Assembly (NCBI GenBank): GCA_038528965.1
Contig: JBCBEC010000034.1
Span: forward strand, 1 to 64,000
DNA from: Lewinella sp038528965
GTDB taxonomy: Bacteria; Bacteroidota; Bacteroidia; Chitinophagales; Saprospiraceae
DNA: 64,000 bases
Direction of reading: 5' to 3'
Under the pieces are notes generated by a model, which was not told the origin of the DNA, did no database searches, and saw only the letters and a program-made list of their open reading frames with translations. The position numbers and the translations under genes were made by a program. The number at the start of each line of letters is the position of its first letter. The first letter of the stretch is position 1. Below are positions 43,590 to 53,040 of this stretch, piece by piece.

Positions 43590-44138
43590 ATGAGTGCTTT
43601 TCAAGTTCCAACCCGCGACCAAGTTTCTACTAACAACCAAGCAATTTTTGACCAACTGGAAAAAGGCCTGGGTTTTGTTCCTAACCTTTATGCCACCTTC
43701 GCTTACAGCGACACCGCCCTTGGCGACTACCTGACCCTACAAAACCGCAAAAGCAGCCTTAAAGCAAAAGAGCGTGAAGTAATCAACCTCGTAGTAAGCC
43801 AAGTAAATGACTGTGCTTACTGTTTGGCCGCTCACACTGCCTTAGGTAAAATGAATGGCTTTACCGATGAACAAATCATCGAACTGCGTACTGGCGCTGC
43901 GTCCTTTGACAGCAAATTGAATGCTTTGGCCAGATTCGTAAAGGACACCACTATCCAACGGGGTAAGCCTTCAGCGGAAAGCGTTGAAAATCTACTTGCT
44001 GCTGGCTACGACCGCGGCAACCTAGTTGATATCCTCGTCGTAATCGGCGACAAAATTATAAGCAACTTCTTGCACGGCGTTACCCAAATCCCGGTGGATT
44101 TCCCGGCCGCCGCAGAACTCGAAGCTGCAACGATATAG
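43590..44138 (+). CDS. AhpD-like carboxymuconolactone decarboxylase family protein
   Basis: 182 residues. The fold is identified by the catalytic motif CAYCLAAH (Cys75, Cys78, His82) with Glu63 upstream (KEREVINLVVSQVNDCAYCLAAH shown in parts), and the later FARFVKDTTIQRGKPS. Peroxidase-related members use the Cys pair to reduce hydroperoxides, as AhpD does. It has no signal peptide and is cytoplasmic. The gene starts a plus-strand cluster of four with short gaps. Confidence 0.92.
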   Translation: MSAFQVPTRDQVSTNNQAIFDQLEKGLGFVPNLYATFAYSDTALGDYLTLQNRKSSLKAKEREVINLVVSQVNDCAYCLAAHTALGKMNGFTDEQIIELRTGAASFDSKLNALARFVKDTTIQRGKPSAESVENLLAAGYDRGNLVDILVVIGDKIISNFLHGVTQIPVDFPAAAELEAATI

Positions 44139-44230
44139 TGTGATCAGGAGTGTAAATGAGTCCTTCTCTAATTCCACAGAGAAGGATTCTTTTTTACCTC
44201 AGCTCTCCCAACCTCAAAAAACCAATACCA

Positions 44231-44902
44231 ATGAAATACTTCTGCCTTACACTATTACTTGCCCTTACCCTGACTTCCTGTATCCAAGACGATATTGTAT
44301 TCGATACGGTGGAACCAGAACTGCGAATCACCCAATCAGTTGATACGATTGCCCTCGGAACCGACTATCAATTTGATGCCATTTTCCTGAATAGTGTAGG
44401 TGTGGCCGAGTCGATTGACATCCTGTGGGAAAGTACCGCACCTGACATCATCAGTATTGATGCAGATGGTTTGGCCACTGCCTTACAAGAAGGCTCGGCT
44501 ACGATTACCGCCAGTTTTGACGATGGCACGACCCTCGTACAAGATGCTGTAGAAGTACATACCGGACAAGAAACCATCAGCCTCCCTAGCGAACGCAGTG
44601 GAGTTATCCGCACCACCACTTTTTATCTCTTAGAAGGTGACTTCACGATCCGGGAAGAAGGGAGTGATTTGGTGCTGGACATCGCAGAAAATTATCGAGC
44701 GTCAACGGCATTACCTGGTTTGTACATCTACTTAACCAACAATCCAAATACCATTGCCAATGCCCTGGAAATTGGGGAAGTAGAAACCTTCAATGGTGCC
44801 CATACTTATACGATTCCCAATACCAGCCTGGATACCTACAACTATGTACTTTACTTCTGTAAGCCTTTCAACGTAAAAGTAGGCGACGGACAAATTCAAT
44901 AA
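44231..44902 (+). CDS. Lipoprotein with BIG2-type Ig-like domain
   Basis: 223 residues from the ATG at 44231 (MKYFCLTLLLALTLTSC), lipobox TSC; the frame starts at 44156 but the shorter form is the only one with a signal. A bacterial Ig-like (BIG2) domain covers about 35-115: SVDTIALGTDYQFDAIFL, ILWESTAPDIISIDADGLATAL, EGSATITASFDDG. The second half (about 120-223) is beta-rich without a known match. Probably on the outer membrane. The outer-membrane protein gene follows 21 bp later. Confidence 0.78.
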   Translation: MKYFCLTLLLALTLTSCIQDDIVFDTVEPELRITQSVDTIALGTDYQFDAIFLNSVGVAESIDILWESTAPDIISIDADGLATALQEGSATITASFDDGTTLVQDAVEVHTGQETISLPSERSGVIRTTTFYLLEGDFTIREEGSDLVLDIAENYRASTALPGLYIYLTNNPNTIANALEIGEVETFNGAHTYTIPNTSLDTYNYVLYFCKPFNVKVGDGQIQ

Positions 44903-44923
44903 CCCCTTCACTCCTAATTCATC

Positions 44924-45799
44924 ATGAAAAAGCAAGTTCTCCTCCTCGCACTTTTATTCAGTATTTCCTGGCAATTACAAGCTGGTGGTCCGTGGCCTCA
45001 AGCAGCCGGCAACGGTTTCTTTAAACTATCAGAATGGTGGATCATTTTTGATCAACATTTCACGGATGCTGGCAAGACAGACCCTAACGTAACAACCGGT
45101 ATTTTCAATACCAGTTTTTACGGAGAATACGGGTTTACCGATCGCCTGACGGGAATTGTCAATGCGCCCTTATTCAGCCGCAACTACATGAACAATTTAG
45201 TTTCTAGTACTACTGGAGATGTTATCCAACCAGGTGAGGGACTGAACAGTATTGGAGATATTGACATTAGTGTAAAATATGGCCTAACCGCGCCTGGTAA
45301 TCGCTTTCCGTTAGCTGTAACCTTAACCCTGGGCTTACCTACCGGGGAAACAGGGGGCGGCTCACAAGGTAATCTACAAACAGGTGATGGCGAGTTTAAC
45401 CAAATGATCCAATTTGATGGTGGCACCAGCTTCCGACTAGGGCGAAGCACCAATAGTTACCTCAGTGGTTATGTAGGCTTCAATCACCGTACGGAAGGCT
45501 TTTCTGAAGAGTTTCGCTACGGCTTGGAGTGGGGTATAGAATTAATGCCCAGCAAATTTTGGCTCATTGGCCGATTGAATACCGTAGAGTCCCTAAAGAA
45601 CGGTGATACGGCCGAGTCCACGAACAGCACCAGCATTTTTGCGAACAATACGGAGTTCAGCAGCGTTGCACTCGAAGCGAATTACTATCTGAGTGATCGA
45701 TGGGGCATATCCGCTTCCGTAGCGGGTGCCTTCCGCGGCGAAATTATTGCGGCAGCCCCCTCTTACTCCTTTGGTATATTCTACGATCTACGAAAGTAG
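44924..45799 (+). CDS. Outer-membrane beta-barrel protein, function unknown
   Basis: 291 residues. Signal peptide (1-20, WQLQAGG). The rest alternates amphipathic strands with aromatic ends (FNTSFYGEYGFTDRLTGIV, DIDISVKYGLTAPGNRFPL, YLSGYVGFNHRTEGFSEEF) and ends in YSFGIFYDLRK, with a terminal aromatic strand typical of barrels. It resembles MetA-pathway/transporter-like barrels of Bacteroidota. Ligand unknown. Linked to the Ig-like lipoprotein gene before it and a lipoprotein gene after it. Confidence 0.75.
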   Translation: MKKQVLLLALLFSISWQLQAGGPWPQAAGNGFFKLSEWWIIFDQHFTDAGKTDPNVTTGIFNTSFYGEYGFTDRLTGIVNAPLFSRNYMNNLVSSTTGDVIQPGEGLNSIGDIDISVKYGLTAPGNRFPLAVTLTLGLPTGETGGGSQGNLQTGDGEFNQMIQFDGGTSFRLGRSTNSYLSGYVGFNHRTEGFSEEFRYGLEWGIELMPSKFWLIGRLNTVESLKNGDTAESTNSTSIFANNTEFSSVALEANYYLSDRWGISASVAGAFRGEIIAAAPSYSFGIFYDLRK

Positions 45800-45847
45800 A
45801 CCTTGCAAGACACATCCATTTCAAAGCAGGAAACCACAAACTTCATC

Positions 45848-46669
45848 ATGAGACTTCTTAGTATTCTAACACTAATGATCAGCTTAGTCATTCTACAAAG
45901 CTGCGCCCAAGAACAACCAACTTCAACGGAAGTAGCTACTGCTGATGTAGCTGCGGCCAACACCACACAAAACGAAAAGCCCGAACCAAGCTTTGCACAA
46001 TTGGTAGAAGACGCCCATGCCAAAAGTGATTTTCGCAAACACGCAGCAGTACAGTTTGATTTACAACTCTTCTTTGGTGGTAGTGAACGGCTGAACGGTA
46101 CACTCACCCTCAGCACCGACTCACGTCAAGCATTGATTGCCACTAAGGACGGTAAGAAGATTTACGTACAGGATGATAAAATTTTCCTCTCCCCAGAAAC
46201 CGAGAATATGGCTAGTGCTCGTTTCGGAGCCTACACCTGGTCTTATTTTTTCTTAATGCCCTTCAAACTCAACGATGGCGGCACCGTATGGACCGACTAT
46301 CCTGACAAGAGCATGAACGATGAAAACTACCTGACGCATAAGCTCAGTTTTGAAGCAGGTACCGGAGATGCCCCCGATGATTGGTACATACTGTACGCAG
46401 ATGAAGACAGCCAACTATTGCAGGTAGCTGCCTACATTGTCACCGCAGGTTCAAGTCAGGAAGAAGCAGAGGAAGACCCGCACGCCATTGAATACCTAAA
46501 CTATCAAACCGTAGACGGTATTCCTTTCGCCACCGAATGGAAGTTTTGGGGCTGGCGTACCGAAGAAGGTCTGACCGATCAGCTGGGCAATGCCAATTTG
46601 AGTAATATTAAGTTGTTGAATGATACCGGAGATCTATTTACTCCTCCAGCAGACTTTGTGGAAGGGTAG
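45848..46669 (+). CDS. Periplasmic lipoprotein, LolA-like or DUF6503-like
   Basis: 273 residues from the ATG at 45848 (MRLLSILTLMISLVILQSCAQ), lipobox QSC; the longer frame from 45803 is rejected. The mature protein after a Thr/Ala linker is beta-rich: VQFDLQLFFGGSERLNGTLTLS, KIYVQDDKIFLSPE, EWKFWGWRTEEGL, which suggests a LolA-like half-barrel or the DUF6503 group; the family is not certain. It closes the four-gene cluster from 43590; start spacing to the previous stop is 48 bp. Confidence 0.65.
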   Translation: MRLLSILTLMISLVILQSCAQEQPTSTEVATADVAAANTTQNEKPEPSFAQLVEDAHAKSDFRKHAAVQFDLQLFFGGSERLNGTLTLSTDSRQALIATKDGKKIYVQDDKIFLSPETENMASARFGAYTWSYFFLMPFKLNDGGTVWTDYPDKSMNDENYLTHKLSFEAGTGDAPDDWYILYADEDSQLLQVAAYIVTAGSSQEEAEEDPHAIEYLNYQTVDGIPFATEWKFWGWRTEEGLTDQLGNANLSNIKLLNDTGDLFTPPADFVEG

Positions 46670-46740
46670 AATGATTAAATGAGCAAGAGTTTTAGGGAAG
46701 GCTGATAAGGGGTGAATTGTAGGCTGAGTTCAAAGGACCT

Positions 46741-46852
46741 CATCGAAAAAACTAAATTTCTCAAAAAAAGTCACACATGACTGAATGTCAACAACTTAAA
46801 GCCAAGCAAATCACTCTCAACAAGGACCTCATCGAAAAAATTAAATTACTAG
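46741..46852 (+). repeat. Pair of 23-bp AT-rich repeats, locus 2
   Basis: Copies at 46741-46763 and 46830-46852, 89 bp apart. They are relatives of the pair at 16599-16723 (CATCGAAAAAAYTAAAT shared), each preceded here by GGACCT. The second copy is followed by AGTTTTTTCG, able to pair with its CGAAAAAA. They lie in the 277-bp gap between two convergent genes. Confidence 0.6.
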
Positions 46853-46881
46853 TTTTTTCGCCCAGATTTTCGCCACTCAAT

Positions 46882-46926
46882 AAAAAAAGTCCCACTGCAC
46901 AATCACATGGCAGTGGGACTTTTTTC
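46882..46926 (-). terminator. Strong hairpin terminator of glyA
   Basis: AAAAAAAGTCCCACTGC pairs with GCAGTGGGACTTTTTT around an 11-nt loop, 20 bp past the glyA stop. Flanking A- and T-tracts would allow action on both strands. Confidence 0.85.
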
Positions 46927-46945
46927 CTCTAAGGAATGCTTACGC

Positions 46946-48235
46946 TTAAACCTCTACCGCCTCACCAGCAAAGAGTGGGAATTGTGCCATGTGAGTATTA
47001 ATAGCCTCACGCACCTTCGCAATTTGTGTGCTGTCTTCCGGATTGCTCAATACAGCGTCAATCCATTCAACAGTCTGTAAGCAATCGTTTTCGGTGAAGC
47101 CGCGAGTCGTTACCGCTGCCGTACCCACGCGGATTCCGCTAGTCACCATTGGAGATTCCGTATCGAATGGTACCATGTTCTTGTTTACGGTGATATCAGC
47201 CTCACCCAGGGCAGCTTCTGCTATTTTACCATTTACACCTTTAGAGCGTAGGTCAATGAGCATAAGGTGATTGTTGGTTCCACCGCTGATGATCTGATAG
47301 CCACGATCTACGAAGGCTTGCGCCATCACCTGTGCATTCTTGATGACTTGTTCTCCATAAGATTTGAAAGATGGCTGTAAGCACTCACCAAAAGCAACTG
47401 CCTTGGCGGCAATAACATGCTCGAGTGGGCCACCCTGCATACCAGGAAATACGCCGCTATTCAGCACTGCTGACATCTTCAAGGGATTACCTTTTCTGGT
47501 AGTACGCCCCCAAGGGTTATTGAAGTTCTTACCCATCATGATGATACCACCACGAGGCCCACGCAGGGTCTTGTGTGTGGTAGACGTTACGATATGGCAG
47601 TGCTGCAATGGATCATTTAGTAAACCAGTGGCAATTAAACCCGCAGGGTGAGCAATATCCGCCAGCAATAGTGCACCTACTTCATCCGCAATTGCGCGAA
47701 AGCGTACATAATCCCAATCTCTGGAATAAGCTGAAGCACCGCAGATTATAAGCTTAGGCTTTACCTCACGGGCCTTGGCCTCCACCTTATCCATATCAAT
47801 AAGACCGGTATCCTTTTCTACCCCGTAGAAATGAGGCTTATATACCTTACCGCTGAAATTGACCGGAGAACCATGCGAAAGGTGACCACCGTGTGCCAAG
47901 TCAAAGCCAAGGATAGCATCACCTGGTTGCAAAATGGCTAGAAAAACCGCAGCATTGGCCTGTGCACCTGAATGTGGCTGCACATTAGCATATTCTGCGC
48001 CAAACAATTCTTTCAAGCGGGCTATGGCCAAGCGCTCTACCTCATCTACTACCTCACAGCCGCCGTAATAGCGACGCCCAGGGTATCCTTCAGCATATTT
48101 ATTAGTCAAAACACTACCCATCGCCCGCATGACTGCACCGCTGGTGAAGTTTTCGGAGGCAATGAGTTCAATGCCCTTCATTTGGCGTTCTTTCTCCTGT
48201 TGAATGAGATCAAAAAGCTGAGTATCCGTGGCCAT
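46946..48235 (-). CDS. glyA: Serine hydroxymethyltransferase
   Basis: 429 residues, full length. PLP enzyme of fold type I: ELIASENFTSGAVMRAMGS, the sugar-phosphate-like YPGRRYYGGCEVVDEVE, SGAQANAAVF, and the Schiff-base Lys222 in TSTTHKTLRGPRGG. It interconverts serine and glycine with tetrahydrofolate and provides one-carbon units. Single gene with a terminator; the region upstream shows a TACCTTCG -7-like box but no glycine riboswitch was recognised. Confidence 0.98.
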   Translation of the reverse strand: MATDTQLFDLIQQEKERQMKGIELIASENFTSGAVMRAMGSVLTNKYAEGYPGRRYYGGCEVVDEVERLAIARLKELFGAEYANVQPHSGAQANAAVFLAILQPGDAILGFDLAHGGHLSHGSPVNFSGKVYKPHFYGVEKDTGLIDMDKVEAKAREVKPKLIICGASAYSRDWDYVRFRAIADEVGALLLADIAHPAGLIATGLLNDPLQHCHIVTSTTHKTLRGPRGGIIMMGKNFNNPWGRTTRKGNPLKMSAVLNSGVFPGMQGGPLEHVIAAKAVAFGECLQPSFKSYGEQVIKNAQVMAQAFVDRGYQIISGGTNNHLMLIDLRSKGVNGKIAEAALGEADITVNKNMVPFDTESPMVTSGIRVGTAAVTTRGFTENDCLQTVEWIDAVLSNPEDSTQIAKVREAINTHMAQFPLFAGEAVEV

Positions 48236-48430
48236 TTTAACAATACTGGTTGCGAAAATTTAAGAATAGCATAAATCCGGTGCGAAGGTACAATATTTTG
48301 TGGGCGCTAGCCCTTTATAAAGGTGCCGTCTGGAATTTTACAAAGGACAAACATTAACAAGGGTTGCAGTAAACTTAGGACCAGCAAAGGGATGGACGGC
48401 CGCGAAAACTGAATTCCGCGATGGATCAAC

Positions 48431-48458
48431 TTCGTTTCGACGATACTTGTTAGCTTTG
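48431..48458 (+). promoter_or_regulatory. Promoter of the phosphatase-like gene
   Basis: Perfect -7 element TAGCTTTG at 48451-48458, with TTCG at 48431-48434 as a one-mismatch -33 box 16 bp upstream. Transcription would begin at about 48463-48465, after the upstream ATG at 48460, which therefore cannot be used; this selects the ATG at 48493. Confidence 0.55.
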
Positions 48459-48492
48459 CATGCCTGAGTTTAACCCAAAATCCAACACGCAT

Positions 48493-50067
48493 ATGCCGCA
48501 GTCGGCACCCACCTATAAAGATTTGTTAGTTCGCAGTCTTTTCTTGTTGACCATCGGGGTGCTGATTCCCAGTATAGGTAATACACGTATTGACCGCCTG
48601 CGGGCCAGTTGGCGCAGTAATCCTGCCACAAGTATGGTGATCGGATGGGACCAGGTAACGGGTGGCCGACCAACCTTTTTTTACGATAAAGTAGATCATG
48701 GCCAAAACACCGCAGCCTATCGTTTCCAGATGCCGCCATCTTGGGCCAACCAGTCCAAGTCGATGAACAACGTCTTTGTTCGTTTGGAACAATTAGAACC
48801 TAACACCGTCTATTATTTTGTAGTGCGAGATACAGAAGGAGTGAGTAAACGATATTCCTTCAAAACCGCACCGAACAGCCCCGACCAACGCCTGTCAATT
48901 ATTGCTGGAAGTGACTCGCGCAACCACCGTATGGCGCGTTGCGACGCCAATAGATTGGTAAGTAAACTCCGTCCTCATTGTGTGGTTTTCGGAGGGGACA
49001 TGACCGATGATGACTCGGACCAGGAATGGCGTGAATGGTTTGATGACTGGCAGCTCACTATAGGTAGTGATGGTCGAATCTTCCCCATTGTTCCGGCACG
49101 TGGCAATCACGAGGCCAATAACTCTACGCTGGTCAACTGTTTTGATGTTCCCAATCCTAACGTTTACTATGCCTTAACGCTAGGTGGAGACCTGCTGCGG
49201 ATTTACACACTCAACACTCAGATTCCTGGCGGTGGTGATCAACGCGACTGGCTGGGGCGGGACTTGCAAGCTAACCAAGGTGCGACTTGGCGCATGGCGC
49301 AATATCACCAGGCCATTCGTCCGCACAATGGTGCCAAGCAAGAGCGCGAAGAACTGATTGTACAATGGGCCACGCTCTTTCACAAATACAAGGTGCAGTT
49401 GGTGATGGAGTCTGATGCGCACGTTGTAAAAACAACTTGGCCCATTCGACCTAGTCGTCAGCCCGGCAGTCACGAAGGCTTTATCCGGGATGATGCCAAT
49501 GGGACCGTTTACATGGGAGAAGGTGGCTGGGGCGCCCCATTGCGTAGCAATGATGACCCTAAGCCCTGGACCCGTAGCCACGGGCGCTTTAATCAATTCA
49601 AGTGGGTTTTTATCGACCAGGAAAAAATTGAGATCCGCACAATTCAAACAGAAGGATCAACGCGAGTAGCCGAGGTTTCTCCTGACAATATCTTTGAACC
49701 TCCCTATGGTCTCGTTATTTGGAGCCCCAAAGAAGGTGATGTGGTTCGGATTTTGAATCCTAATGCACGCCCTAAGCCTCCAGGTGGTGGCCCGATAGCC
49801 CAAAATAATCCTGGTGGACCACAACAGATTTCACCAGATGCTAGCGGAAACGTACATATCGACTACAATCTAACGGAGGTTTCCCAGGTGCAGATCATCC
49901 TCATCAACAGTCAAATGCAGGAAATGGCGCGTTTGGAGTATAAGGCCCAAACACCAGGGCCTTACAAGAAATCGCTGGACTTAAGTAATGCTCCAGCCGG
50001 GCAGTACAACCTCGTTGTTAAGGCTAATAACAAGCTCAATCAGCGGTACGTCATCCAGATTCCCTGA
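48493..50067 (+). CDS. Purple-acid-phosphatase-like secreted metallophosphoesterase with T9SS-like tail
   Basis: 524 residues from the ATG at 48493 (MPQSAPTYKDLLVRSLFLLT), chosen from the promoter position. After the signal segment come an N-terminal fibronectin-type domain (about 30-130, VFVRLEQLEPNTVYYFVVRD) and a calcineurin-like phosphoesterase core: GSDSRNHR (about 139-146), VVFGGDMTDDD, ARGNHEAN (about 202-209), QYHQAIRPH and ESDAHVVKT, which supply the metal ligands of the purple acid phosphatase type. A T9SS sorting-like domain ends it (QVQIILINSQMQEMARLEYK to RYVIQIP). It would hydrolyse phosphate esters outside the cell. Three bases separate its stop from the convergent gene. Confidence 0.85.
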   Translation: MPQSAPTYKDLLVRSLFLLTIGVLIPSIGNTRIDRLRASWRSNPATSMVIGWDQVTGGRPTFFYDKVDHGQNTAAYRFQMPPSWANQSKSMNNVFVRLEQLEPNTVYYFVVRDTEGVSKRYSFKTAPNSPDQRLSIIAGSDSRNHRMARCDANRLVSKLRPHCVVFGGDMTDDDSDQEWREWFDDWQLTIGSDGRIFPIVPARGNHEANNSTLVNCFDVPNPNVYYALTLGGDLLRIYTLNTQIPGGGDQRDWLGRDLQANQGATWRMAQYHQAIRPHNGAKQEREELIVQWATLFHKYKVQLVMESDAHVVKTTWPIRPSRQPGSHEGFIRDDANGTVYMGEGGWGAPLRSNDDPKPWTRSHGRFNQFKWVFIDQEKIEIRTIQTEGSTRVAEVSPDNIFEPPYGLVIWSPKEGDVVRILNPNARPKPPGGGPIAQNNPGGPQQISPDASGNVHIDYNLTEVSQVQIILINSQMQEMARLEYKAQTPGPYKKSLDLSNAPAGQYNLVVKANNKLNQRYVIQIP

Positions 50068-50070
50068 CGT

Positions 50071-51063
50071 CTATGCCCCAGTTCGGTAGGCCAGGTAAAA
50101 ACCGTAACCAAGTCCGCGTGATGCACCAAAGCTACCCATGTTAAATGATCCTAGCAGGCCTAATCTAATCGTATCATCATCCGTAAATCCACCAGGCAGC
50201 AAATAACCAACCTGCACTGCCAAAGTCTGGTTGAGACTATAGCTAAGCCCACACCAAAAGGCTTTGGGGTTTTCAATATGTAGGTTAAACTGGCTATTGC
50301 TAATATTCTCTCCCGCCAGATTAAGCCACATCGATGGTTCAATGATTAAGGTATTTCCAACAGAACGGTACCCCAAAGTGGCATTGCCATGAAAAGCGCG
50401 TTGGAGGTTTCCGGTAGGCAAGGTTTCCCTAAAGGTGACATCTTGTGGTAAGATCTGATTCGTACCCGCTCCAGCGAAGAAGTAGCTCCCATCTTGTGGC
50501 CCGGCAGGACGCGACGCGAAGTAGACGCCAAAGCCAACATTAGGCCGAAATTCATTGAGCTCGCCCACCGGCTGTAGTGGATCTCCAACATCACGTACGA
50601 TATATTCGGCCCCATCAATGAACACCTGTTGCATAGCTAACATAAGGCCAATAGAGAGTTGCGCATCTTTGCGTGGACCCGCACGACGTCGACGACGGCG
50701 TTGCCCAAAGTTGAGCTTGTAAGCATAGGTGAGTGCTAGTGTATTATTTCGAACTGGCTTGATCTCATCCAGCGATAAATAGCCCCCCATACTGAAATTC
50801 TGCTTTTGAAACGGATACTGCCCGAAGATGGTAGTCGTCTGAGGGGAATCCTCAAAGCCCACCCATTCTTGCTGGTGTGTAACTCCTACTTCCCAATAAT
50901 CTTCAATAGCCGTCATCGCAGGGTTCCACAGAAAATTATTGGGTGCAAATGGGCTACGAGCCGGTAGCTGTTGCGCAAAGCAATTGCTCACATTCAGGAC
51001 GGCAAGAAACACAAGTCCTAGTGCAATCGGGTAATACAATTTTCGTTTCAGGGAATGGCTCAT
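50071..51063 (-). CDS. PorP/SprF family T9SS outer-membrane protein
   Basis: 330 residues. Signal peptide, then QLPARSPFAPNNFLWNPAMTAIED, the family opening. Strand-rich throughout with a basic turn (NFGQRRRRRRAGPRKDAQ) about residue 119-136, which is long and unusually Arg-rich. Closing strand GASRGLGYGFYLAYRTGA. It follows the CHU_C-type gene 48 bp downstream, the typical order for a secreted type B protein with its dedicated PorP/SprF partner, so it likely helps export or anchor that protein. Confidence 0.92.
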   Translation of the reverse strand: MSHSLKRKLYYPIALGLVFLAVLNVSNCFAQQLPARSPFAPNNFLWNPAMTAIEDYWEVGVTHQQEWVGFEDSPQTTTIFGQYPFQKQNFSMGGYLSLDEIKPVRNNTLALTYAYKLNFGQRRRRRRAGPRKDAQLSIGLMLAMQQVFIDGAEYIVRDVGDPLQPVGELNEFRPNVGFGVYFASRPAGPQDGSYFFAGAGTNQILPQDVTFRETLPTGNLQRAFHGNATLGYRSVGNTLIIEPSMWLNLAGENISNSQFNLHIENPKAFWCGLSYSLNQTLAVQVGYLLPGGFTDDDTIRLGLLGSFNMGSFGASRGLGYGFYLAYRTGA

Positions 51064-51111
51064 TTTTCTGTTTTTAAGAGGGTCTCTATTTTACGCTAGT
51101 CATGTACTTTT

Positions 51112-53040
51112 CTACTCCCAAATAATGGTGAGCGTTTGGCGAATTTCACCTTGGCGGAAAGCCAGTACATAGAAGTAGTTTCCGGCGGGTAAGCGCTTAC
51201 CATTGAATAAGCCCGTAAACCGCTCCTCATCAGATTGGTAGTTCAACTTCTGATACACTAAATCTCCCCAGCGATTGTAGACTTTAAGTGAGTTACTACC
51301 AAATTTTCCGATTTCCCCAAACTCGAGGACATCATTAAATCCATCATTATTGGGGGAAATAAGATTGTAGGGAGTAATGCTAGAAACCGGGTCATTAGCG
51401 ACCAATACAGTTACGTTATCACGGGTAATGCAACCATTGATATCGGTAATCGCGACAGTGTAAGTAGTGCTATCTTCGGGAGCAACCGTCGGGTTACCAA
51501 TGCTTGGGTCGCTTACCGGAAACTGATTGTCTTCCCATTCATAAAAGATACCTCCAATCGCCATTAACTGAGCCTCATCCCCCGGAGCGATACAAGTATC
51601 AAGGCCGGCAGAGGCCAGTACCTCATACACTAATAAGGAAAAATTAAGGGTGTCCGTACCACAGCTATTGCCTACCTCCAATTCGTACTGTTGGGTACTA
51701 TCAGGAAAAGCTATCGGGTTAGGAATATCTACCGCACTAAGGGTATTTTGACCATTGAGCCATTGGTAAAACTCCCCTCCAATGGCCACCAGTTGTAGGG
51801 AATCTCCTGGGCAAAGCTCCAGAAAATCGTTTTCCAACGCAGCTATGGGTAGTTCACCCGCTACCACCTCTACGGTAGCTGAGGCGCTGCAATTAGATGC
51901 ATTGGTGACAGTCACATTATAAAAGCCGATCTCATCTACTACTATACTATCGGTTGCTGCACCAGTGGACCACTGATACGTTCCCTCAGCTGCTACCACA
52001 ATACTGATCTCATCATCGCATAAACTTAAGCTATCAGGCAGATCAATACTCGGAGCATCGGGTGCTGAAACCATTGTATCAACCGAAATGGTACAAGCGT
52101 TGGCATCCATAATTTGCAAGGAATAATTTCCGGCCGACAAGTCGGAATAATCACCATTGGGGCTCCCCACTCCATTCAAGGAATATTGGTATGGTGGCAC
52201 GCCTCCAATGGCAGAGCTAAGTATCGCACCAGTGGAGGCTTCGCATTCGGAGTCTACTACTTCAAGAGCTTCTAATTCTAATGGGCTGTCGGCTTCCGAG
52301 ATAATTAACTCGTAGGTAAATACCACCGTCCCACCGTTATCGGTAATGGTCAATACGTATACGCCCCCCGAAAGATTATCTAGCGTCAAACCTGTAGCAG
52401 AAAAACCGTCCGGCCCGGTCCAGGAAAGATCAAAGTCATCCGGATTTACTTCTAAGGTAACCTGCGTGCTACCATCTGCGGCACCAAAGCAACTTACATC
52501 GGCACTATTGATACCAAAGCCCAGCGGTGCCTGGATAGCAATACGACCATCAACTGGATCAAGTTCAACGGGCTCAAAAATGCCAACCACGGGAGTAGCA
52601 CGAAAAATTTGAACCTCCAATGGAGTACCGGTAAAAAGAAGATCCGTAAAATCGCCGGGATTCCCCATCGCTGTGAACTGTAAATTGGCGATAACGGCGC
52701 CATTGGCCAGAGTGCGGCCATTGCCCGTATTATCAAACCAGCTCAGGCGGAGTTCGCCTTGTTCGGCTTGAAAGTCACCAATAGCCAATAAAGGAAGCTC
52801 CCCCAGTTCGAAATCAACATAGGTGGCAATTTCTGTATTCCAATTGATGGAAAGCTGAATACTAACGATACTATCGAAACCGCTCACAGTGAGTGGTAGG
52901 CTTACCGTTTCGCCATCGGCGACGGTAACTTCGGGCAAGTTAAGTGTCAGGCTTTGTGCATCCAGAGCACCTGGAGGCCAATACAGTAGAGAGAAAACGA
53001 AGCACACTAGAAGCGATAACTTCGGCAAGTGTAGTTTCAT
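51112..53040 (-). CDS. Secreted protein with cohesin-like domain, SprB repeat and CHU_C (T9SS type B) domain
   Basis: 642 residues. Signal peptide (1-28). Residues about 30-170 read as a cohesin-like domain (LTLNLPEVTVADGETVSLPL, GELRLSWFDNTGNGRTLANG). Two SprB-type repeats follow (SCFGAADGSTQVTLEVNPD, then SECEASTGAILSSAIGGVPP), and Ig-like segments with GEFYQWLNGQ and GIFYEWEDNQ. The last 90 residues (ITPYNLISPNNDGFNDVLEF through LTIIWE) are the gliding-motility-associated C-terminal domain, the type B T9SS signal. A PorP/SprF gene follows at 48 bp in one operon. Surface-exposed; target unknown. Confidence 0.92.
   Translation of the reverse strand: MKLHLPKLSLLVCFVFSLLYWPPGALDAQSLTLNLPEVTVADGETVSLPLTVSGFDSIVSIQLSINWNTEIATYVDFELGELPLLAIGDFQAEQGELRLSWFDNTGNGRTLANGAVIANLQFTAMGNPGDFTDLLFTGTPLEVQIFRATPVVGIFEPVELDPVDGRIAIQAPLGFGINSADVSCFGAADGSTQVTLEVNPDDFDLSWTGPDGFSATGLTLDNLSGGVYVLTITDNGGTVVFTYELIISEADSPLELEALEVVDSECEASTGAILSSAIGGVPPYQYSLNGVGSPNGDYSDLSAGNYSLQIMDANACTISVDTMVSAPDAPSIDLPDSLSLCDDEISIVVAAEGTYQWSTGAATDSIVVDEIGFYNVTVTNASNCSASATVEVVAGELPIAALENDFLELCPGDSLQLVAIGGEFYQWLNGQNTLSAVDIPNPIAFPDSTQQYELEVGNSCGTDTLNFSLLVYEVLASAGLDTCIAPGDEAQLMAIGGIFYEWEDNQFPVSDPSIGNPTVAPEDSTTYTVAITDINGCITRDNVTVLVANDPVSSITPYNLISPNNDGFNDVLEFGEIGKFGSNSLKVYNRWGDLVYQKLNYQSDEERFTGLFNGKRLPAGNYFYVLAFRQGEIRQTLTIIWE

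Noticed and set aside
48236..48430. Glycine riboswitch upstream of glyA
   Set aside because: No paired aptamer-like structure could be recognised in the glyA leader.
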